Part shown: one piece after another, positions 46,849 to 57,774 of the stretch | How the letters are laid out: every line of letters begins with the position of its first letter | Numbering within the stretch: the first letter of the stretch is position 1 | From: Tetrahymena elliotti 4EA | Lineage: Eukaryota > Ciliophora > Oligohymenophorea > Hymenostomatida > Tetrahymenidae | Length of the DNA stretch: 64,000 nt | Direction: 5' to 3' | Assembly (NCBI GenBank): GCA_000231825.2 | Contig: AFXF02001633.1 | Coordinates: forward strand, 248,001 to 312,000 | Notes under the pieces: generated by a model | The model's input: the letters and a program-made list of their open reading frames with translations, nothing else | Database searches by the model: none | Told to the model about the DNA's origin: nothing | Position numbers and translations under genes: made by a program

Positions 46849-49203
46849 TAAAAAGTTATTTAGAAGAGTATAAATATTATTCATCCAAATTAATGTAAAA
46901 TTTAATTTTCATAAATTATGCTTTAATTGAATAATAACAAAAATTAAATTAAATAGCTAATTTAAATAATTTGTATCTTTTTTACTTCTTACTTTTGAAA
47001 TATTGTTCATTTAAGTATCAGAAAAATTTTTTTATTAACAAAATAAAAAGATATACATTTACAAGAAATGTTGTAGTAAAAAATAGTAGAGCTCATTCTA
47101 AAACCTTATTTTATTTATTTTATGTAAAGAATTAATTTTTTCTAATGATAAGAATATACTTAAAAAAAAAGTTTAAAAACCTTGATATTTTAATTAACAA
47201 TATTATTCGAATATTAAATAAGATATTAGGAAATAGAAGCTATTTTTATCATTTTTCTTTACATTTAAGAGATTTTCAATTGCTTCTAATAAATACTTGA
47301 ATCAATTAAATTTGTTTTTTTCAAATAAATGTTAATATAAAAATTTAGAGTTGAATTAAAAAAAGCTTATTATCACCAAAAGAGGTTATTTTATTTATAA
47401 TTTTTTTGAAGACAAAGATAGAGTTTTCTTGATATCTTATTTTGAAATCGAAATTTCGACAAAAATTTTTGGTTGAAGAAAAATACTTTCTTTCGATTTG
47501 TACTATTTTTAAAGTTTATTATATTTTTCTTTAAATTGATTTCAGGATTTGGTAAAACTATTTTTTGAAAAATGCAAAGTAAAAATATTTTTAGAAAAAT
47601 ATGGATGCATAATTCTAAAAAATAATTAATAAACATTTTATAATTTTAAATTAAAAATTATTTGAGATGCTGAGAGAATAAAACTTATCTTCATAATTTA
47701 ATACTTAGATTTGATAAATAAAATTTGATTTTAAATTTATTGTTAATTTTAGGATTTTAAATTTAAATAAAGAAATTGCTTGCTTGCTATTAACAGGTAA
47801 AGATTGGTTATTTATTATTGATTTAGCAACACAGTTTTTAAATAATAGTAACTTTATTTTTAAGATTTAAATGAATTTATTGTAGATCACTTCCTATTTA
47901 TACTTATTTGAACTTTATTATTATTCAAAAAACTTTTTTTCTTTCTAAATTTACTAAAAAGTCTTAAATTTTAGTTAAAAAATTAATTTTAAACCTATTT
48001 AAAATAAAAAAATTTTTTTAAGTTCACTATTTTACAAAATAATTAATTTTTTTAAGATTTATTAACAGAATATAAATAAATTAGTTTCAATTTCGTTTTT
48101 GGTTTAACTTTATAAATACTATAAATCCTAGTTAATATATTTTTGGTCAGTTTTAACTCAAGTAAGAATAGTTTCCAAAGGTAGAGAATAGTTTTATATA
48201 AGGCCTTACTAAATGAAGCTTTAAATTTACTTACAAGGTACTGAATACTTACATTAATATTTTATGATGTTTAAAAAAATGATTTTCTAAAATATAAAGT
48301 AAATTGTTTTTGAAATAAAAGTTTTTATGATACAAATTAAATTAGATAAATTTAATAAGAAATAATTAGAATTTTCCAATCAAATATAATTTTTATTTAT
48401 TTCCTAAAAGCTTGTAAAAAACTATTGCTAGAGATAGTTAATTATTTTTTTTTTTAAAAACTTGCATAAAATTATATTTGGAATTAGCACTATCAACATT
48501 TCTAATTTATAAAATTTTAATTTTTTACTTTTATTTTAATCAGTAAGCCTAATAAGCAAATATGATAATTAATTCAAGAATAGTTTGTTTTGATTCTAAA
48601 ATTTAACAAATTATTTGTAGGTTTATTTTTATTTTTCAAAATTGCTTTAATATTTAAAAATAATAATTATTCCTATTTCATTAAGTTAAATAATTAACTA
48701 CAGTAAAATACTTAAACTTACTTTCATTTCTATTTCTATGCATTTTTTTATCTCAAAAATATTATTCTGAATAAAAATTAATCACAAAAAATACCTAATT
48801 AAAAATTAAAATACATTACCTAAGAAGTTAAAAATGAATCCTTGCACATGATATAATAATGAAAATATTTCAATCATTTTTTGTTTTTATGTCTCATATT
48901 TTAATAAAAATAATTTATAAATAAATTATGGAGCAGAAAAAATATGAAAAGTGATAGATTTTTAGTTTAATTTTTTATTTGAAAATGGAAATTAGCTGAT
49001 AGTTTTTCATTTTATATTATTTAACAAGAAAATTATTAAAATTTTTGTTATTTAGTGAAGAAATTTGTTATTTTATGACTTTAAGCAAGATAAAAACAAA
49101 TCGAAATAGCTTTGTTAATTATCTGTTTGTTTGTTATTTTTGTTATTCTGAGACTATTCAAAAAAAAAAATTTAATAAACAACTAATGATTTGTTTTCTA
49201 TTT

Positions 49204-50649
49204 ATGAAAGTGTATTAAAAAAATAATAATTTTATTGAAAAATCATTCTTCCTCATACATTTATTTTCAAATATAAATTCTAATAGTTTTTTAGATATAA
49301 ATTTAAATTTAGAAGTCAGTTCAAGAAACATTTTTAAACTTAAAATAGATCAGTAAAAATAAATAATCCTTCTTAATTAATTTGAGAGCAATTATCTACA
49401 AATGAAAATTGTATTTTCTTTGTAAGGAATTGTTCTTTACGCCATTTTAAAAAGACAGATATTAGAATAAATAGAGTCTTAAAATAGTCAGATGTTGAAG
49501 TTTTTAATAAATTAAAATGGTTTTAATCTTATACTTTTGCAAGAATAAATTACTTCATCTTTGTTTATTTATTCAAATCAGAAAACTTATAGATATGTAA
49601 AATTAACTTATCAACTAGCGTAATTCTTAGCTGTACAAATAATTGCTCAATAAATAAGACTTCTCAAAAAATATTTTATTTGTATGGATTCATTTATGCT
49701 CTTTTTATTGAATATTAAAGCTTTTATATTTAATTTATATGTATGTAAGTGTCCAATAACCAATCCTTCTAAAACAAAAATGTATTATTTTTTAGAAATA
49801 CAGTATTATAAAGGCACATTAAATTGGAATAAAATCAATTATAATTTATAGAAGGATAGATATTTACATGACAGGAAATTATTTAAAGTATTATTTTATG
49901 GAAGAAATAATGAATATTTACCCATCTGCAATCAGGCTTTTTTAAACATGAATACCTAGTTTCAAATAAATTTAAATGAATAGACCTACCTAATTAATTT
50001 ATCAAAGTAATATTTAAAAAAAATATATTTAAATTGAATATGAGATAGATTGTTCAAAATCAAAGCGCTAACTTCTTAGTATGAAATAGCATTGTATAAG
50101 AATTATACTAAATTATATTTTTCAACAGATAATTTAAAAATAATAACATAATGCTAAAATAAAAAAATTTAGAGCAGTAAAAAATTTGATGAAATAAATG
50201 TCTACCAGCCGCATTTCCTTTTGAAAAACTACCAAAATAGCTTTTACTTTAGTAAGTAAAGCTAAATAACGTACCGAAAACTAACAGTAATGAATAATAT
50301 TTCCATTTTTGAAGTAGTTATTCTAGATTTTTTGAGAAATAAGAATGTATGCATAACCATTAAAGAAATATGTAAAATATTTAAATATTAGATGATTTTT
50401 TATGAATAACAATCAAGAAATATTCATCTAAAGGCGCGTCTGATATATTATTCTGTTATTAATATAGTTATTGAAATATAAGCTATTAAAATAGATACTA
50501 AAAAGAGTAATTTCAGGTTAAAACGTTTGTTTAATTTTCGATAAAGCAAATTTGTTTCACTGAATCTAAATTAAATTATTTCAGGATAATTTTTATTTAC
50601 TTATTTTCTCAAGTTTAAAGAAGAGAGATAAACTTAATTCTTAATTTGA
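49204..50649 (+). CDS. possible AT-rich gene with faint E2F/DP-like winged helix
   Basis: Exons 49204-50006 and 50049-50649 join through a 42-nt GTAATA...ATAG intron to give about 467 residues. Near the C-terminal third, FEVVILDFLRNKNVCITIKE is followed about 25 residues later by ARLIYYSVINIVIEIQAIKI, a pattern like DP/E2F DNA-binding domains (helix, then an Arg-Arg-x-Tyr-Asp-x-x-Asn-Val-Leu dimer/recognition segment, then a Lys-Lys-rich strand). The Arg-Arg and Asp of that motif are not kept. Base composition is much more AT-rich than the confident genes, so this may be a fast-evolving or decaying gene, or a chance frame. The start could also be at 49402. Confidence 0.3.
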
Positions 50650-51292
50650 GCAAATATTATGTTCATCTTTTTAAGATGCAATATATGTGTTATGTTGTGA
50701 AGATTATAATTTAAGTTTTCTTTTAAGTAAAAATTAATCATAAATAATGCGAAATTTGTGTTTTTTGTAAATAGATTAAAAATATTATGAAATAGAAAAA
50801 TTTAATAAGCAACAAGTGATTCCTCAAAAAGCAAGATATTTCAATGAAAAAGATTTGTAGCAAATTATTTTATTTTTGTGAATAAATTTCCTTTGTTTTT
50901 TTTACAAAATATCATATACTAAAGATAATACTTTTGAATGTAGAATTGTGGTTTTTTTTGCATATCTGAAATTGATTGCATGCTACTCTAGAGTTTATTT
51001 AATAAATGATTATTTTGGAAGGTTTCGATTCTTAACAGTAGTTATATACTTTCATTAAAAAACATCATTCGATCTAAGAATTATTGCCAGTTTTTTAAAT
51101 CTGCAATTCAATAGTATGATATTTAAAAAAGATGAATTTCATTTTTAAATGGAACATTTAAAACACTAAAAATAATCTCTATTTGTAAATTTGAATTACT
51201 TACTTGCTTTCTTATTAGTTAAATAAAAAACAATTCATTTAAAGAAATAATAACAAGTCAAAATTTTTTAATAATATATCAAAATTTTATAG

Positions 51293-53962
51293 ATGAACAT
51301 AGAATCTTCTTATTAAACAATTGAAAAAAACAGGACTATGAAAAATTACCATCCAACTCTTAATATTTCAAATACTTTGAACCCTAAAACATTACAAGAC
51401 AGTATAACAATCTCTTAATCTGGCAATACTTTTTAGAGTGGCATGCATAATCAATATATTTCTTCTAGTAATCCAATGAATTTAAACCATCACCATAAAA
51501 AATCAGCTATTAACTTTAATCGATACTCTTTTGATAATTAAAAAGACACACCAAGTCATCTTCCTCTTATAACTGATTGTTATGCACCAAGAGACTCTAT
51601 ATAAACAATCAATGCATTTCAAACTATTAACTATGGAGTACAACCTCATTTTTAATATTCTCAACCCATAATCACTGATTAAAAGCACCATTAAATATAT
51701 AATCCATCTTAAATAATACCTTAATACCATATGATTCTAATGAATCCTCTAAATTATGGGTATCCGCTAGCAAATAACTCATAATAGGATGGTGGCTGGT
51801 AAAATTACATGACCTAGGCTCCTGAAAACATAAGTGACTAATGCTATTTGAGATATGTTTAACAATAGAAAAGCAATTAGGCAAATTAATTGATACATTA
51901 AAGCCGTTTGGATGATGAATCTTGTAATTTATAAATTTGTAAGCAAGTTTAAGGAGCTGAATGCTAATAAAAAATGAACTCACAAGATTCATAAAAAAAA
52001 ACATAAAATATGATTAAAACTGAAAAAGACGATACTTAAGAACCCATTCATGTCAATTATTAGAAAAGCTTTGACTCTAAATGTTAATAAAAAAATAAAT
52101 TGCCTATTTAAAAAGACTTAAAGGAAAATTTTCACTAAAAAGACTATTTAAAAGTCAATATAAAAAACGAAAATAAGCAAGAAAGCAATCTTTCAAAAAA
52201 TTAAAAAATTGAAAACCCAAGTTAAAAAAATGAAGAGTTACAAACGACTGAATAATGTAAGGTCAGGGATGAAATTTAACTTGAAAAATCAGGTTAAAAA
52301 GATTGTCACAAATTTAAAATAGATAAAACAAAATAACCTGAATTTTTACTGTCTTTGAATTAATAGCCAGATTTAACTGATTTATCTTTCAAAAAAGGAT
52401 AGAAAGAGCTTTATAAAGAACCTTAGCTTTACTAATAAATCTAGACCTCAGAAAAATAGTAATGCGGATATCGTAAAAGACACATAAATGATGAACTTAT
52501 TGAAATTCAATCTGCAATTAATAGCTCATTCATTATTTAATCAAGAGATATATATTAGAGTAGTATAAATAGCTCCTCATCTCATGAAATTCTTGTAGAT
52601 GAATCTGAATAGGCAGATTACAGAGAAAGAGAAGATTAATAAGTTCATCAAAAAGAAACGTATGCTAGTTAAGGCTAGCTAATAACTTTGCTAGAGAAAA
52701 GAAGACTTTACTAATTGAAGGATGAAAAATAAGAGAGTAAACAAAATTGTTAATTTAGATTAAATAAAAATCAAGAGTCACTCACTTATAATTCTATTAA
52801 AAACCTGACATTAAAAAATTAATTAGGGTAAAAATAGATCGTGAATTTTAATGATCCATCAGTAACAAAAAAGTAAAAAATTTAGAATGAAAATCCAAAG
52901 AATAAAAGCAAAAATAGCCAAGATGAAATTACTTCAGAATAAATTTTTATTGATAGAAGCAATAGCGCTTCTCTTCTCTCTAATGATTTAGCTTTTTAAC
53001 CACAGAAATAGCAATTGTTAAATATGAAAAATGAAAAAACCTATTTTAAAAATAAATACATTAAATTAGAATAAAAATAGCTTTAAAAAAATGAGCTTTT
53101 GAAGTCAAATGAAATTGACTGTAATATTTTTGCCTAATATGACATGGAAGAAGAGTGGGAAGACTCTTTTTTCCATCATATTAAATAAAATTCAAGAAGT
53201 GGAGGAAAATCCTTTTTCTTAGTCTCAAATTACAAAAAGAAACTATTCAAATAACTTGACCCAAATGACCAATCTGTCATAGTCGAGATGAAAAAGTCGA
53301 AAAAATTTAACTTTTCTAAAAATGTCATTAAACAATTTTTAAAAGTGATGAGCTTTCAAATCAATTATATTTACTTACTAAATGAAAATTTAAATAGCAA
53401 AGAAGAGTTTTAAAAAAGTTAGTAAGCCCGATTTTCTATTGGCGATTAAGGCTTTTAATAATTAGATGATGATAATAATATTAAAAATTGTGCATTGCGT
53501 ATTAATGAAAAGGATCATCTAAATATAGATTCTTAAATTTCATTCAAAAATGCTTGTTTACTTGGGAAAAAAAGTAAAGAAAAACTCAAAAAAGATCAAT
53601 CAAATCTTTCCAATCAAAGAATAGAAGACAAGTTTGATGCAAGCAATTATGTATAAATAAAAAACCCATCTCAATCTCTCCTCAATGAGCTTCGCCAAAA
53701 AATAAAGCAATTCTTGATATCATCCTCTTATACTCACCTTTCTTTGAAAAAAATTATTTCTCACAAATATTATTCTTTGTATTTTAGGGACTTTCTTGAA
53801 AATTATAGTGAAGAGTGGATCTAATCTGGAAAAACAAAATACAAAAATGAACAATAAATAATGATTCATTTTTTAAAACTTTGCTTTAGTAACAGAAAAT
53901 TATTAATATTTTTGAGTTAGCATGATCCACTAAAGTGCAAAGAAAACAATGAAAACTAGTGA
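51293..53962 (+). CDS. intronless protein with novel C-terminal domain (copy B)
   Basis: A single exon of 890 codons, 889 residues. Residues 1-180 are Asn/Gln/His/Pro/Tyr-rich and low in charge. Residues 180-620 are Lys/Glu/Gln-rich and probably disordered. A second ordered patch lies near 620-700 (MEEEWEDSFFHHIKQ, then KKFNFSKNVIKQFLKVMSFQ). Residues 800-881 carry the domain shared with the gene at 40986-42860 (YFRDFLENYSEEWIQS, IMIHFLKLCFSN, IFLSQHD). Outside that domain the two proteins share only overall design: a Gln/Asn-rich N terminus, a charged linker and no introns. Function unknown. A chromatin- or RNA-associated role would fit such composition, but no catalytic motif is visible. 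Confidence 0.85.
53690..53935 (+). other. shared C-terminal domain, copy B
   Basis: Encodes residues 800-881, the gapless partner of the segment at 42582-42827. Conserved Phe-x-Asp-Phe-Leu-Glu, Ser-Glu-x-Trp, Lys-x-Lys-x-Lys-like spacing, Phe-Leu-x-x-Cys and His-Asp. Confidence 0.85.
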
Positions 53963-55069
53963 TAACAAAATTAATGAATACTAATCAACCATATCAAATA
54001 TCAAAATTTACTATCTAAAAAATCTAATTTTCTCTAAAATATTATATTTTAAAACTTATTATTTTATCAAACTGTAATCTATTTAGATTTATAATTCTTA
54101 TTTTCTTCTTTTTCTTCTTTAAATAGATAACAATTAGGATATTTTTACTTAATCAAAATCTTGTCATTTATTAAACATAACTTATTTCAATATTTAGGTC
54201 TTTCTTTATCAAGGTGTGTAAATAAAATTCTGCCCTAGAGACTTTTTAATGTAATAAAATCAATTATTTCCAAGGCAAACAAAAAACAAGCAAACAAACA
54301 ATAAATAAATTTAATAGTAATCATCAAACAATCACATTTAAATTTTCGATATGTTTCTTAAAAAACTAATATCAAAAACAAACTATAAACGAAATAATCA
54401 TAACCTCTTTTATTTCCTACTTATATAAACAAACTAATTAATTTTCACATAAATTTATAAAATTCTTATAATTTAAATTGCAATTATCCATAAATTTATC
54501 AATAAAAAACTTTTTTTCTTTAAAAAACCCAAAATATTTCTCCTTTATTTAATTTAATTTATGATTGAATATAAATAATTTCGCTTCTCTGCTTTTATAA
54601 ATCAAAATTAATGCTCATTAAATTGATGCAATTTTTCTGATTGTATTTCAATTTATACGTTAAGAGTTGAGACAATTGGCACAAATAATAAACTGTCTAT
54701 TTTTCTAAATTATTTCACTCTTAAAATTGTCTCACAAAAGGTTGATTAAAAAGAATAGAAAAAAAAGAATCTAAGGGTTTTTTATCAAAAAATGAATTGC
54801 TTAATTAAAGTAAATTCCAACAAATTTTTGAGAAAAAAACAAATATTTTAACTAAAACAAATTAAAAATCATTTTCATATAACCAACTCATTTAAATATT
54901 TTTGTTTTTGAAATAATTACGTTTTTAGTTTTAATTAATTATGTGATGGTGATAATTCAATTTTTTTTAGATTTTATACTCTAAAAGAATCTTTCTTCAT
55001 CAAAAATATCATTATTACACAATTTCGTTTAGTCATATTATTTAAAGCAAGAATATTAGAAAAATAAAA
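53963..55069. other. intergenic, AT-rich
   Basis: Spacer between copy B and FERRY3. It is A/T-dominated with short T-runs and TTCTTC repeats near 54105. No gene is recognisable. Confidence 0.45.
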
Positions 55070-56830
55070 ATGAATAGTAGCTAAAATAATTCTAAAACAT
55101 AAATAGATTTATTTGAAGATTTTGATGTTAAAACTGATTTAAAATCTAATTTGGCTTAACCTAACCAGCAGAAAAGTATTCAAAAACTTTAAAAGCCATA
55201 CCATTTTATATTATCAATTATTGTTTATAATTAAAAGCACTAAATGATGAATAAACTAATAAAGAAAATATAAATCAATTGAGTGTATCTCAAAACAGAT
55301 TTAGTTAAATAAATGATAATCAAATCAATCTGAAATCTAATTAATTCATAGCCAAATATAATAAAAAGCTTGGAGCCATAAACCCTTCTTTAACAGACTT
55401 TTTTAATGGAAATTAAAAGAATGTGAAGTTAATTATTGATTAATGGAAGAAAATTGATGAAAATCTAAATAGCTAGCAAGATGAAATGAAATCAAAATTT
55501 ATTGAATTAAGCACATATCCGAAAGCATTTATAGCTTTAAAAAATTTTCATCTTAAACTTGCTTAATCAGATTAAATGCTTGCATAAACATATTATGTAA
55601 ATTATTAGAATTCGTTTATTTGTTTGCAATTTAAAGAATTTCAAATTTATTAAAGGAAAAAGAAGTTTAAGAAAATGATAAGCATTCATAAGTAATTCAT
55701 AAAGCTTGCTAAGATGGAGCAGGAGAACAATAAATAGCATTATTAGTTAATTCTCATTTGTAGAAATAAGAGTAGATGGAAAATGAGTTTAAAAATAGAT
55801 TTGATAATTAAGGTTTAGTATTCTTAAATGAATATGAGTAGCTAGTAAATTAATTATATGAATAAAGATAAGAATTCTTGAATTTAAAACTTTAAGATTT
55901 ATCACAAAGTGGGCAGCAAAGTAATATGTATGAAGAATTTCTTACAGAAATATAAAGTTTAGATGTATCAACCAATGCTGGAATTAGTATAAATAATGGA
56001 TCTAATCAATCAGCATATACACAAATAACATCAGGTATTTAAAATCTTATCTAAGGAGGTAATAAAAAGAATGAAGGAAATAAGCATAAAATTCAATTAT
56101 GCTTGGGAATGTAAAAAAAGAGGACATTCCAAATCCAAGTAAGCAGTAAATCAATTTAAAGTGTTCTTTCAAACCTGAACTACTTAAAAAAGGTTAACTT
56201 TGATAATAATACTTATAATAATTTTATTTATGGCTAGAATTAAAAAAATGCAATCTTGAATATTATGACTAGTGTTACAAAATTTAATCATCACCTCAAA
56301 AGATATTTCAAATTTAGAACAGACATACACTTTCCCTCTTTTTATTAATAATATTAGGATGCAATTCAAAGTAATAGTTCTTTAAATTATATCAAGAAAG
56401 AAAATAAAATTTAATTATTATGATTAAAATAGGGAAAAATATATAGGTAGAAGGTGATGTAGTAGTAACTCGTCACTCCTGCAGTGGAAATGTTCATTAC
56501 ATGTTTACAATTACTAGAAAAGAAGATAACAAAAAACTAGATTTTGGATTTTTAAAATATATAATTAAAATATCAAATGAGTTTCAAATAAAAAAAATAA
56601 TTATTCCTATTCAACTTATCATTATGCAATAAAAAGATTTAAAGACTAACACAGAATTTATAAAAGAATTCTGCACAGCTCTTAAACGTGAGTTGTAAAT
56701 GCTATCATTCGACTACACTTACACACAATAATTCCTTTAAAAAATTGAGATCATTCTCCCTTTGGAAAATAATAGAATGAAGGAGATGTATGAAAAAATC
56801 AAAGATGTTCTCCTTTAAGTATTGGAGTGA
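55070..56830 (+). CDS. FERRY3: FERRY complex subunit 3 / C12orf4 homologue
   Basis: Four exons (55070-55175, 55238-55596, 55656-56370, 56433-56830) give 525 residues; human C12orf4 has 552. The C-terminal domain is diagnostic: GDVVVTRHSCSGNVHYMFTI, then a segment ending FGFLKYIIKIS, then IKKIIIPIQLIIM and EFCTALKRELQML. Human C12orf4 has a matching ITRHSNLSEIHVAF block followed by the same order. The middle, helical Gln/Glu-rich part and the segment HLKRYFKFRTDIHFPSFY also align. FERRY is a five-subunit Rab5 effector that in human cells links early endosomes to mRNAs. Whether the other subunits occur in this organism cannot be seen here. The last intron was placed by phase to join the Gln-rich block to the TRHS block. 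Confidence 0.9.
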
Positions 56831-57774
56831 AATTTTATTTTTTCATTCATTTATTTATTTTTATAAAAATTGTTTCTTTTGTTATTATAATTCTAATACA
56901 AAATATAAAAAATATTTTTTACTTATTTTAACACCAAATTTGTTGATTTCTTTCAAAAATAATTTTTATATAAAAATAATAAAAATAAAGCATAAAATAA
57001 GCCAGAGAAAAAAACATATCAAATTTTGTTTTTCTCCATCTACAATTAAATAAACTCTTTTTGAGCTGTTAATAAAAGTATTAATTTGTAAAAACTAGAA
57101 GTTAAAAAAAACAATATTTCCATTTTATGTAAAAGCAAAATTAAGTGCTTAAATTTATTTACTATATAGTAATAGAAATTTTGAGTAGTAAAAATAGAAT
57201 TTGTTTTTCTCATAATTTATTTTTGTACTCTCAAATTCTAAAAAAATAGTAAAGGGAAATAAAAAATTTTAAAAATATTTTGTTTTTATTATAAAATGTA
57301 CTTTAATTAAAACAAATAATACTTAGATAATAAAATTAAGAGATAACTAGGATTCAAAAAAAAAAAAATTCTATTTAGGTCTATATTTTTTATTAAAGCA
57401 TAAATTATTTTTATTTAAATATTTAACTGTTAAGAGCTTTCAAGGGGGATCTGAAATAAATATATTTTAATTTATAATTATAAATAAAACTCAATTTAAT
57501 TAATTTGAAATAATTAGCACAGAAGAGAATGTTGAAAACTTTTAAGATATTAGTAATAACTTCAACAGAATGAATGTATTAATTTTAATATAAATTATAT
57601 ACTTTATTTATAAATAGTATAAGGAAATTAAGATTGCTAATTAATAAATTAATTAATTTATTGATTGATTAATTATCAAAAAGATTAAAATTTAAAATAA
57701 GATTTTGTGTTTTGTTTGTTTTTAATTACTTTTTGCAGTCATTTTTACATCATATTTGGATTGATTAATTCTTT
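56831..57774. other. convergent intergenic region
   Basis: Between the 3' ends of FERRY3 (plus) and the PIPK-like gene (minus). The frame at 56790-57053 overlaps FERRY3's end in another frame and is a shadow. A small G-rich patch occurs near 57440-57450. Nothing else. Confidence 0.45.

Larger units (their letters stand above)
42861..51292. other. 8.4-kb very AT-rich region with few coding signals
   Basis: The longest gene-poor stretch of the window. Just after copy A there is a TCAC/GACT tetranucleotide run (42903-42936). Weak coding-like islands occur at 43366-43607, about 44030-44340 (an open frame with YLLGRTQEIITYRFKLN), 45850-46848 and 49204-50649, and the main ones are listed separately. 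The rest, notably 44350-45840 and 46860-49190, is near-featureless A/T with homopolymer runs. No transposase, RNA gene or replication origin is recognisable. Confidence 0.5.

Noticed and set aside
47391..47636. 81-codon minus-strand frame in the gene-poor block
   Set aside because: Composition equals the intergenic background and no domain or splice context supports it.
51503..52004. Two overlapping minus-strand frames
   Set aside because: Antisense to the intronless copy B gene, which is open for 890 codons and shares a domain with copy A.
56790..57053. 87-codon frame after FERRY3
   Set aside because: Begins inside FERRY3 in another frame and continues into AT-rich spacer without coding character.
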